DNA from: Sphaerolaimus hirsutus
Taxonomy: Eukaryota; Nematoda; Chromadorea; Monhysterida; Sphaerolaimidae
DNA: 64,000 nt
NCBI GenBank assembly: GCA_964036195.1
Contig: OZ038459.1
Location: 12,893,206-12,957,205 of the forward strand
Reading direction: 5' to 3'
Below the pieces are notes generated by a model that did no database searches, was not told the DNA's origin, and saw only the letters and a list, made by a program, of their open reading frames with translations. This document shows, piece by piece, positions 55,211 to 64,000 of the stretch. Positions within the stretch are counted from its first letter, which is position 1. The number at the start of each line of letters is the position of its first letter. The translations under genes and the position numbers were made by a program.

Positions 55211-55547
55211 TTTTTACGGGTAAATTGTAGAATGAAATGATTACCGATCCATCTCTGTACACTTACAGTTCCACCAAGGTCAATCAAATTAAGTGTATCA
55301 TTTAACACGCACATATTATGGTATATCTACGCAACATGATCATTTGTTAACCAGCTCAAAATGTAACCATTTTTGAACATAAAAAATGGGTCAAAATATA
55401 TGAAAAATTAGGGTCAATAGGTTGAAAAATGGGGTCAGTGTGTTATTTCTGTATTGAAAAATAGGTTACTAGGTCATGCTAAAAATAACCACACATAAAA
55501 TGAGTATAAAAAGGGCTGATCTCTTTATTAAAGTCACCATTCAAATC
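55211..55547. promoter_or_regulatory. Divergent promoter 3 with degenerate DR2 motifs
   Basis: Contains AGGGTCAATAGGTTG (55410-55424) and AGGTTACTAGGTCA (55463-55476), both preceded by A/T runs, plus AATGGGTCA and AATGGGGTCA single sites. TATA box TATAAAAAGG at 55505-55514 faces the plus gene (ATG 55548). No clear minus-strand TATA box was found. Confidence 0.65.
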
Positions 55548-57614
55548 ATGAATAACGGATATTATTCACCATCTCAGCCACCATACAAGTGAGTTATTTA
55601 TGAGTTGACTAAAACACAACTTTAATTCATAAAAATAATTCCCCAATAAATTCAAACTGAGTTGACTAGATAACAGCTGTCAACTGTAATTCATAAAAAT
55701 AGTTCCCCACTAAAAACAAATTTTTTCAGTACCATGTGCACCATGTGCATATGAGAACACCCCCCTACAATTTACAGCATGGATTCAACCGATTCGACGA
55801 CCGGCCTAAACAACTCAACCATCACCAACGACGACGCACCAAACTCCGCCGAATGTGTGACCGGTGCTTTGCCAAACCGAACCGAAGAAGCCGAAACAAT
55901 CGCTTCCACATTTACAACATTGCTTCCAATGCAGTTAGTTGCCCTGAAATGCTAACCACTTTTTGAAACCACTATATTTAAATACCCTGTAAAATGTCAT
56001 GCAAAGTGTCAAATGTCATGCAAAGTGTCAAAATTTATGTAAAGTGTCAAATGTCGTGCAAAGTGTAAAAATTTATGTGTAAAGTGCTGTGTAAAGTGTC
56101 AAGTGTCATGCAAAGTGTCGAAATTAATGTAAACTGTCTTATAAAATGTCAACATTCCAACTATTACCTCAGAATAACTGCTCCATTGACTTCCGCAATA
56201 TCTGATAACACGCCAGCAAGTCCAAATGATTCAGAATATCAACCAAAAGATGCTCTAAACAATTATACGGCAGACACTGATGGAGAAACGTGTGAAAGTG
56301 ATTCAAGTGAAAACACCGATGATATGGAGGCTGACCCCGACTACGTCGATGTAGATGGATTGAGTGAGGCTAGCGAAATTGATAATGAGGAACCTGATGT
56401 CGATGAAAATATGGCGCACTTGAAACATTCATTGGAGAAAAATTTCAAAAAAATCAAAAACTCCTTCAGAAACTTTGAAATGTTACACAAGACATTAACA
56501 GAAAACAAAAAGGTTTCATTTTTTATTTTTTACCCCTCTTCAAAATATTACAACTTTTTCATTTTATGCCAAGAACATGACATCTGCACAATACGCCGCG
56601 GGTCACTATCTACCACTAGACTTGAAAATTCAAATGGTTGAAAAAGGGATGATTAAAATGTCTGACTGTATCAGCCAAACAAAAGACATAGCAATGGATG
56701 ACGTCATGACAATAGTGATGACTGGTGAGGGTCTAAAAGATATGAAGCTAATTAGAGAGTACTTAGAAACCGAAGTTTGTTGCTTAAGAAACAGTCATTT
56801 ACATGATATATCACATGAACATTTATATCACAGTACGAAACACTCGAAAAATGGTCAATGGATAGGTTGAACGACTTGGAGGAGCGTATCAAATATTTCA
56901 ATCGAAACATTGCCAAAATTGTGAAATCAGAAGTTTTTGAAAGGAGGGATGATAAACTGCGGGAATTGAGGGCTAAATACCCTCTGTTTGAATTAGCTAG
57001 ATGTGGAAGCGATGATACACTTTGCTCAGATGGTCACACGGGGGAGTGTCTGCCAATCAAATATAGTATGTATTTTGTAGTGGACATTGGTCATTTTGTG
57101 CTGGTCATTGGTCATTAGTTTATAAACCCTCAAAACTTCTAGTTTTGGCGAAATACAAAAAACTAAAAATGGATCACAAGCGCGCAGTGGCCGCTGGAAG
57201 AATAAAATGTGAACAGTGCATTGACAGCGTGAGTGGTAACCCGGGAAGAATGTGTGAAGTTTTGCTACAATGTATGTCACCAATAATGTAATATATTTTG
57301 TTATTTAATCACTTTTATACATTTCAGTGGAACGGCATAGAATTAATGAGCTTGATGAACACAAACTGCTGTCAGTGACTGGTCACTTTGAATGCATACA
57401 GTGCGCACTGGCTGAATTTGACACATTAAATGATGCTGATATGGATGGTCAAGGCGCTGATAGTGGGCTTGTTGCTCCGCGCATTGAAGAACCAACAGTC
57501 ATTGATAATGCTAACACGGCGATCGATGCTACCGCTGTAATTGATGAGGAGCCAATCCGCGATGGTGATGCTCAAGCGGCGATCAACGACACTGAAATGG
57601 ATGATTCATATTGA
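55548..57614 (+). CDS. Acidic Cys-pair accessory protein, seven exons, 461 aa
   Basis: Unknown function. Exons: 55548-55588, 55778-55933, 56173-56512, 56574-56774, 56834-57065, 57143-57271, 57328-57614; all phases join. Introns are 189, 239, 61, 59, 77 and 56 nt; donors GTGAGT, GTTAGT, GTTTCA, GTTTGT, GTATGT, GTATGT. The N-terminal half is Ser/Thr/Asn-rich then strongly acidic (DMEADPDYVDVDG). The middle is helical (LNDLEERIKYFNRNIAK). Two CxxC pairs (CEQC and CIQC, about 47 residues apart) could form a zinc site, and an acidic tail ends in TGA. AATAAA at about 57687-57692 lies before the right TIR. It is the last gene of the element. Nuclear regulatory protein is a guess from composition only. 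Confidence 0.65.
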
Positions 57615-57719
57615 GAATTTGATACAAATTTGATACATTTTTTTACGTGTGCATTTAATACAAGCCCTCAACTGTGTGATGTAACTAAATAAACATTTGA
57701 ATCGGTGTTATTTTTCGAA

Positions 57720-57862
57720 ATGAAAAACAAAAAGGCTTTCCGTGGTACCTAAAGTATGAAAATGTTTTCCGTGGTACCTAAATTATTCTTAAAAAGTATT
57801 TTTGGTGCCTATATTTTTTTTAATAGCGACAAAAGTGAGCTCTTATGGTGATATACACTACT
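57720..57862 (-). repeat. Polinton right terminal inverted repeat
   Basis: Complement of 29902-30045, ending GGTGATATACACTACT followed by the duplicated GACAAA. It keeps both inner TTTCCGTGGTACCTAAA copies. Confidence 0.95.
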
Positions 57863-58306
57863 GACAAAATCAATGGAAATTCACCAGCTGGACACAAAGT
57901 CAACTGGCTTTGGCATTGACATTTGCTGCATGTCCATTCTTGCATTTAAACAGTGTGTATCGCATTGCTTAATCAGTAAATATCAACACTGAAAAAGCGC
58001 CATTATTAGGGAACTTCATACCACTACAGTATTTGTTACAGTCTGAAATGTTTCATAAAAGGCAGTAAAATGTGAAATGATGCATGAAAATGACAAATAA
58101 ATTGATCTAAAGGTGAAAACAGTGGTGTTTTGTAATGCTCAACAGTGAGAGCTCTTTCTACAAAAATTATTACACTTACACTTTTTTTACACTTTCCTAG
58201 GTATTTTTAAAGTACCTTACGCTTTTGGTATCCATACTAAAATTTGGAAAGTGTATTTACACTTACACTTACACTTTCCAAAAATACCAGTATTTTAACT
58301 ACTCTG

Positions 58307-58434
58307 GTCGACTGGGCCCATGTAGTCTATCGTGAATTACTGGTGCCAATTGTAACTATTATGTGGCCTTTTTATCTACTTTGGATTGTCACTGGGCTCA
58401 GTGTGGTCATAGGAGTTGCAAAGCTCTGCATCAG
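58307..58434 (+). pseudogene. GPCR TM5 exon, right half of the broken exon
   Basis: Resumes the 29382-29560 exon in the same frame after the target duplication: DWAHVVYRELL, then a TM5-like stretch (PIVTIMWPFYLLWIVTGL) with the conserved Pro, ending at donor GTTAAA. Hydrophobic pattern and the preceding loop fit FMRFamide-receptor-like proteins. TM6-TM7 exons are not confidently found downstream. Confidence 0.6.
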
Positions 58435-58559
58435 GTTAAATTTTATTATATACTTTTCAACATTTTTAAGGAGTGTGTCAGAATTCTTAATTTCAGGTTA
58501 TCTTCTACTTATAAAAGAGTAAATACAAAAGTTCCAAGGTTCAAAATTTACATTTGATT

Positions 58560-59620
58560 CCAGTTACCGTATCTCTTCTAATACAATGTCATGTTTGGCA
58601 TGTTTTTGCATGCACGAAAACAATGGAACGGCACATCCAATAGAACGGCACCTCTAATGGAACGGCATGTATTATACTTGGGCAGTGTCCCCGGGCAGTG
58701 CTCGCCATTCACGCTAGGGATAAGCTACGGTCATAAAATTTTGACAGGTTACTGTATCAGGTGTTTTGAGTTTTGATCTGAAATTTTACCCCTCTAGCTC
58801 CACCCACTGCGGAACTGTGGGGGTTACAATTTCGGTCATTTTGTACGGATGTAAATACAAATGGTGCTGTAGCTCAATGCTGCTTTAAGATGTGATCATG
58901 AAACTTAGGCTAGTGTAAGCCACCAGTGTTGGCAATGTGTCAGCACTAACCAACATTAGCTATGATATCAAAGGCCTAGTCCATATTGTCATTACTGTCA
59001 CTACTCTCACTACCAAATTCACCATTCTGCACCTACGGTTGGTTAATACAGGTTAATACCAGGTGCCAGTTCCTCAAAATGAGAAGTGAGAAGTGAAATG
59101 GCAAAGGCGAAGTAAAAGCGCAAAGGCAAAGTGAAACGGCAAGTGAATTGGCAAGTGAAATGGCGAAAGCGAAGAGAAATTACTTTTTATTTTTTTACTT
59201 TGCTTTTGCCAATTCACTTACCGTTTCACTTCGCCTTTGCGCTTTTACATCCAAACATCCATCACAGTTCCCACGTTTCTTTCACATCACCCTGATCTGC
59301 ATATTAATTTAACCTTAAATGCAATGATGTTGATGGGAGTCTTGAATACTATCAGCACATTGCCAACACTGGTGGCTTACACTAGCCAGAGATTCATGAT
59401 CACAACTTTAAGCAGCATTGAGCTAGAGCACCATTTGTACATCAGTACAAAATGACCGAAATTGTAACCCCCACAGTTCCGCAGTGGGTGGAGCTAGAGG
59501 GGTGAAATTTTAGGAGCAAATCAAAACACCTGATATCTTAACCTGTCAAAATTTTATGATCGTAGCTTACCCCTAGCGCAAATGGCGACTACAGCCCGGG
59601 GACTTTTCAGGCGGATCAAG
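58560..59620. repeat. Foldback repeat, ~1 kb
   Basis: Left part: 58564 onward has TACCGTATCTCTTCTAATAC and three GGAACGGCA words; from about 58690 to 58960 it is the complement of about 59380-59610 (for example TCCACCCACTGCGGAACTGT in both orientations). The centre (59080-59240) holds a smaller inverted repeat of GAAGTGAAATGGCAA words. Confidence 0.75.
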
Positions 59621-59791
59621 TAAATAGATATCATGTTGGGAGTGGGCTAAAACACAAAAATGGATGGCAAGGACATTGTACAGTATATTGTATAGATTTA
59701 TAATATGGCAATGTGAAGACAATAATAGTATGCATTATTACATTCAATATGAAGATAATATGACTTAGGAAATCTTTGGGTTATTTTTGCA

Positions 59792-60031
59792 GATCCACTG
59801 ACGTGGCTGCTGGCACTTTTGGGCTTATTCCAAGCGGTGCAGTGCATTGGCAAGGGTTTATATTTTCGTAACTTTATTCGGACCTCTCGATCTGACGTCG
59901 ATCAACAGTTAAATAACAATCAACTAGACATAATCAAACTGTGTGCTTCACAACATCAACAAGTTCCCCCTTTAACAGAAAGAGGGTATCACTTAAGGGG
60001 ATTGAACGGGGGTCTTAAGAAGTGGCTGTGA
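59792..60031 (+). CDS. Possible exon after TTTTTGCAG (weak)
   Basis: Follows a good acceptor and is open to TGA at 60029-60031 in one frame (TWLLALLGLFQAVQ..., then basic residues GLYFRNFIRTSRSD), which could be a TM7/C-tail exon of the receptor. The phase that joins 58434 instead gives a shorter frame ending TAA. I cannot decide. Confidence 0.25.
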   Translation, partial: DPLTWLLALLGLFQAVQCIGKGLYFRNFIRTSRSDVDQQLNNNQLDIIKLCASQHQQVPPLTERGYHLRGLNGGLKKWL

Positions 60032-61003
60032 ATGTGTGCTGCCACCATCATCGAGATCGCCCCCTCCCACCAGATTTTCGTCAAAAGCATCTTCAATAGT
60101 TGAATTATCGAACTTTTCAAATTTTTCGACCACTGGATCCAATTTTTTCGGCCCCATAGTGCCGTGGATCTCCCAGTAAAGCAATTTGGCTTCCAAACTG
60201 GCCACATTGGCTTTCAAGTTTTCAATTTCTTTTTTAGCTTCCACCAGTTCATCACTTTCATCACTAGCCGCTTGCTGACGCTCCCTGGCAGCGGCTTTGT
60301 GAGACTTGTAGCGATCCTTCAGGCGCTGATGTTTGTTCTGCAGGGCTTCAAAGCTGTCCAGGGCGGCCTGCCGATCGATTTTGGCGCCGTTGTATTTTCC
60401 CTGCATCAGCAACTTGTCGCTCTTCGCGCGAGAAACCGCCTTGCTGCACACCTCCAGTTGTTGACGCAACGTGTGAATTTTCTGGGCGGTAATTTTGGTA
60501 GCTTTCCAAATGATTGAATATACTTTTACGGAGTTAATTCTGTCAATATGGGACAGATTAAAAACGTGATGACGTAAATTTTGTCGATTTGGGGCAGATT
60601 GAAAATGCGCCACGGTGTTTGCGATACGGTGTTCCACAAGAGTTTTCGATACTGAAAAACACTTCTAGTCTTTGCTGGGAAAAACGAAAAAGCAGAAACA
60701 TGTGTCAGACTTGTATATGTCAACCAGTAATCCGAGAAAATATTCCATTATCTTTCCTTTCCACTTCACAGCTGCAGATGTCGACCAAAAAGGGAAAAAA
60801 GAACAAACATCCTTGTCATGTCCGGATTCCGTTTTCAAAGCGAAAAACTTTGCCGCGTAATCCACAGGAGCGGCAGATGGCATTTGGTTGTACTGCGGCG
60901 GGTAGTGGTGAGCCGGCACACCGGTTCCAAAAGGCTGGGCCCCAAAAACTGGCATTTGCTGGACTAAAGGGCGGCCCAGAGAATCGCGGGACAGCGGATT
61001 CAT
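59993..61003 (-). CDS. Unidentified coding pieces, Pro-rich then coiled-coil
   Basis: Piece 1 (61003 to about 60830): MNPLSRDSLGRPLVQQMP, Pro/Gln-rich, ending ...DYAAKFFALKTESG. Piece 2 (about 60507 down to 59993): long charged helix with heptad-like pattern (QKIHTLRQQLEVCSKAV..., EAKKEIENLKANVASLEAKL), ending ...PLLKTPVQSP and stop. Between them are acceptor-like sites (TTTTTCCCAG and TTGGAAAG), so they are probably exons of one gene. No family recognised. It lies downstream of the gypsy pol on the same strand; it could be a host gene or part of that element. Confidence 0.45.
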
Positions 61004-61216
61004 TTTTATTTGGTTTTTTTCTTATTGGCACTTTATACTGGCTAAATAGAGTTTTTATGACGACAATGTCAAGTGCCAATGTGTTTTTCTCAATGAAATA
61101 TCTATTAAATAACTGACATAAGGAAATGTGAATAAATGGCGCGTATCCAACATCAAACGAGAAAACACTAAAGGTTGCAAAATCAATTTATGAGTATTTT
61201 CAACTCGAATGGAAAC

Positions 61217-64000
61217 TCAATTGGAAGGTAGTTTCCACGCAAAACGTTGGGGAACTGAGAAAATTTCTCCTGATTGATCAAAAAGCAATAAAGTAGTATT
61301 TGAGACTGAAGACACCAGGTAAGGGCCGGAAAACTTTGGTACATTTTTCTCTAAAGCCAAAATTTTAACCATAACACGATCCCCTGCAGAGAAAGTTACT
61401 GAATGTTTCGAGTCAAATTGGTGTTTACATAACGCCCGATTCTTATCACTCTGAGTTCTCGCAACAACCCGGGCCGTTTGAGGGTCGATTTTGCGCGCAG
61501 CGGAGAAAAAGAGGTTCCAGTGTGGAAGATGGCCAAAAACAATGTAAAATGGGCAACATCCTGTCATGCGGTTCATGGCCATGTTATAACGCAATGTTGC
61601 CAACGGCACCAAATCCCACCATTTTTGTCCCGGGAATTCACGAGAACAGAACAAAAGAATCTCTCGAAGTGAACGATTTGCTCTTTCAACCATTCCATTT
61701 GCTGAAGGATTTTGAGCCAAAATGGTGCTGTGAGTGACACCAAAAGCTTCGCAAAGTGCCCTCACATCCGAATTCAAAAATTCCGTGCCGCGGTCGGAAA
61801 TAATGGCGCGAGGTGCGCCACAAAACATGAAAATGTTTTGATACAACACTTTTGCAATTGAAACAGAAGTTAATGATCGAACCACTGCAGTTATCATATA
61901 TCGAGACAGTGCATCGACAGCCACAAAAATTTTCTTGTTGCAGGTTTTGTCATAATGAACGGTATCCACATGAAAAACATCGAACGGCTGCGACGGAGTT
62001 TGCACATCACCAAGGGGACTCGAATTTATTCGATGGGACTTAACTGTCATGCACTCAGCGCATTGTTGGCAAAAATCCAAAATATTTTGCTTCATGTCCG
62101 GCCAGGCAAAGTATTGACACAAAAGATCTAGAGTCCTGGCCTGACTACCATGACTCGCATACACTCCCAAATGTGCTTGCAAGAGGCATGCATGCTGCCA
62201 AGATTTCGGGGGCCAAATGGCCAAATGTTGAGAGTGTACGGGTGCTCGAAAATACAATATTCCATCTATCAAATAAGCCCCCGGCACAGATTCATTATCC
62301 GATTGCAATTTGTCCATGACCTGCGATAGTTCCGGGTCAGAAGTCTGGATTTTCTGCCAATCAATGTCTGCATTGATGGACAGCACTGGATCCCTGCGAG
62401 CTTTTGCATTACAAGCCGTGACAAGTTCGGCTGGCTTTTCAAGTTCATCGTCTCCAAACTCAGTTTCTGAGATTGGATTTCTAGATAAAGCATCGGCGAC
62501 AACATTTTGGACTCCAGGTCTATGGACAAATGATGTCACCTTGTCCTGGACGAAGATAGCCCACCTGGCCAATTTAGAATGATGCGGACTGCGTAAAACC
62601 TGTTGTATGCCACTATTATCCGTGATAACCGTGACTTTTTGCCCCTCCACATAATCTGCGAACCTGCGTAGCGCCCAACAAATGCAAAGGGCTTCGAGTG
62701 ATGCCGCAGAGTATGTGGTATGCGGATGCGAGAGTCTTTTTGAAATATATGATATAGGGTGTAATTTACCATCATTGCCATATTGGGAGAGTACAGCTCC
62801 CAGACCAATTCCGCTGGCGTCGGTCTCGAGAATGAACCCCCGAGGGTCATCAAACACTGGGTGAGATAATACAGGTGATGTAGACAATAAATGTTTCAAT
62901 GTATCCCAAGCGGTCAACATTTCCTCATTCCACTCAAAAGGCGTGAATCCCGTTTTGGGAACGTGTCCCTTCAAAACAGTATAAAGCGGTGCTGAAATAC
63001 GGGAATAATTTGGGATGAAATGAGAATAATAAATGCATTTCCCAAGAAAGCGGCGCAAATCCTGCTTGGAATGAACCTTAGGCTGTTCCACCACCGCCCT
63101 GTATCTAGCCGGGGCTGGAGAGATCCCCTCCGGTGAAATGTGGTGACCCAAATATTTCAATTCAGAAGCAAAAAATTTACATTTTGCGGGTTGGATTTTC
63201 AAATTGGCCCATCGCAGGCGATCAAACAGCCTCCTCAGGTGGGAAAAATGGTCATCAACATTGAAACTACTGCACAAAATGTCATCAATATAGGCGCGCA
63301 CCCAAGGCATTGACGGATTATCATTGAGTCCTGACAAAATTAACTGCATGAGACGCATGAAAGTGGTGCCGGCATTCACTGTACCGAATGGGAGCCTCGT
63401 ATACCTGAACTGCCCTAGGCTACACACAAAAGACGTCCTCTCACAGGTCTCTTCATCGGCGAGTGGAACATTGTAATAACCATGGCGAATATCTAAAGCT
63501 GAAAACACTTTTCTGCCAGAGAATTCTGAAAGGATCTCGGAAATGCGCGGGAGAGGATAAGAATCTATTTTTGTAATCAAGTTGATAAGTTTAAAATCTA
63601 CACAAAATCTGAAGTCGGAGGTTCCCTTAGGCGCAATATGAATGGGCGAAGCCCACGCCCCATTAGATGGTTCTATGATTCCTTCTTTGAGCATGGATGC
63701 AATGGTATGAATGGCCTCTTACTTCTCGCTTCATACCTCGCCGCCTGTTTTATGGGAGGTTGAGAGGGGTCTGTAATGATTTTGTGCGCTAGCAACGATG
63801 TTTTTCCCACGTCATAATCAGCACAACTGAACACATCATGAAAATCGGAAATCAAACTGAAAAAACGATTCTTCTCTTGATCGGTCAAATTAATTTGGAT
63901 ATCATCCTTTAATTTATTCCAAATGTGCTCTGCGCGTTCCGATGGAGTGGAAGGTATTTTTTCTGGTTCTTGTATCGGAACTGTAGCATCAACCGGTGGT
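61217..64000 (-). pseudogene. pol: Ty3/gypsy retrotransposon pol (RT-RNase H-integrase), frameshifted, partial
   Basis: Runs right to left and continues past the window. Reverse transcriptase: YPLPRISEIL, LPFGTVNAGT, catalytic YIDDIL. RNase H: LETDASGIGLGAV, SLEALCICWAL, VITDNSG. Integrase: zinc-binding His/Cys set ending CQQCAEC, then FHVDTVHYD, ISDRGTEF and NPSANGMVERANR (DDE). The start of RT is in another frame (63888 down to about 63720; HKIITDPSQPPIKQAARYE), so a one-base frameshift near 63715-63725 breaks the gene. No LTR is recognisable left of the stop at 61217. Confidence 0.9.

Larger units (their letters stand above)
29902..57862. mobile_element. Maverick/Polinton (adintovirus-like) element, full length
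   Basis: 27,961 bp with inverted ends starting AGTAGTGTATATCACC and a perfect 6-bp target duplication GACAAA (29896-29901, 57863-57868). Six-base duplications and ends beginning AG are the Polinton hallmark. It encodes the family's diagnostic set: protein-primed DNA polymerase B, retroviral-type integrase, FtsK/A32-type packaging ATPase, adenovirus-type cysteine protease and double-jelly-roll major capsid candidate. Most Polintons are 15-20 kb; the surplus here is the right half (45.2-57.6 kb) with spliced accessory genes, palindromes and a 200-N gap. Only one disabling change is visible in the core genes (TGA in polB). Confidence 0.95.
29561..58306. mobile_element. hAT-type MITE split by the Polinton
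   Basis: Left end CAGAGTTGTGAA at 29561 and right end TTTTAACTACTCTG finishing at 58306, flanked by perfect 8-bp duplication GTCGACTG (29553-29560, 58307-58314). MITE sequence is only 29561-29901 and 57869-58306 (words TTTACACTTACACTTTC in both halves). The rest is the Polinton. Family resemblance: the AGTTGTTAA MITEs at 15786, 19477 and 28754. Confidence 0.85.

Noticed and set aside
55548..57614. An Rb-binding LxCxE oncoprotein motif in the acidic Cys-pair protein, as in some adintoviruses
   Set aside because: I looked for LxCxE and found only near-misses such as ETCESD; the required Leu is absent.
1..64000. tRNA, rRNA or other structured RNA genes
   Set aside because: I looked for tRNA box-like GGTTCRANNCC words and long conserved rRNA segments and saw none that fit a full gene; a covariance-model scan would be needed to exclude them.

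Overview
The window is a piece of an animal (invertebrate metazoan) nuclear genome. It is A+T-rich and crowded with small non-autonomous transposons. Host genes are split into short exons with GT..AG introns and encode typical animal proteins: a zeta-class GST, an SLC22-type transporter, a dual-specificity phosphatase and a neuropeptide-receptor-like GPCR. I cannot name the species. There is one 200-base run of N (51641-51840), so the window is a scaffold.

Layout. 1-500: first exons of a zeta GST on the minus strand. 2303-6987: SLC22 transporter exons on the plus strand, apparently lacking middle exons. 6988-11241: repeats, no gene. 11242-13217: a three-exon dual-specificity phosphatase with a hAT-type MITE in intron 2. 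13218-27383: mostly repeats, including MITEs with clear 8-bp target duplications, a 1.45-kb foldback element, a tandem array ending in a 325-bp TTC tract, and a TGTCAAGT minisatellite. 27384-58434: exons of a GPCR, one of which is interrupted. 58560-59620: another foldback repeat. 59993-61003: unidentified minus-strand coding pieces. 61217-64000: a Ty3/gypsy pol on the minus strand with a frameshift.

The centrepiece is a complete Maverick/Polinton (adintovirus-like) element at 29902-57862 (27,961 bp). It has ~144-bp terminal inverted repeats and a perfect 6-bp target duplication GACAAA. It landed inside a hAT-type MITE that had already inserted, with the 8-bp duplication GTCGACTG, into a coding exon of the GPCR. 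Three divergent promoters organise its genes. Promoter 1 (about 33.2 kb) serves a compact minus block (five unknown proteins plus dUTPase) and a compact plus block: protein-primed DNA polymerase B with one in-frame TGA, packaging ATPase, small virion-type proteins, retroviral-type integrase, membrane protein, minor capsid candidate, basic core protein, major capsid protein and maturation protease. Promoter 2 (about 46.2 kb) serves a spliced second dUTPase-fold gene and a spliced accessory gene. Promoter 3 (about 55.4 kb) serves two accessory genes that I reconstruct as seven exons each, mostly with 52-77 nt introns.

The most notable observation is that all three promoter regions carry repeated AGGTCA half-sites spaced as DR2. 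The middle one has five 31-bp units containing AGGTCACTAGGTCA, the form bound by Rev-erb/E75-class nuclear receptors. This suggests that one host nuclear-receptor signal could switch the whole element on or off. The core replication and virion genes are intronless and overlap by TAATG/ATGA junctions, whereas the right-hand accessory genes are richly spliced, so the element looks like two gene architectures joined together.
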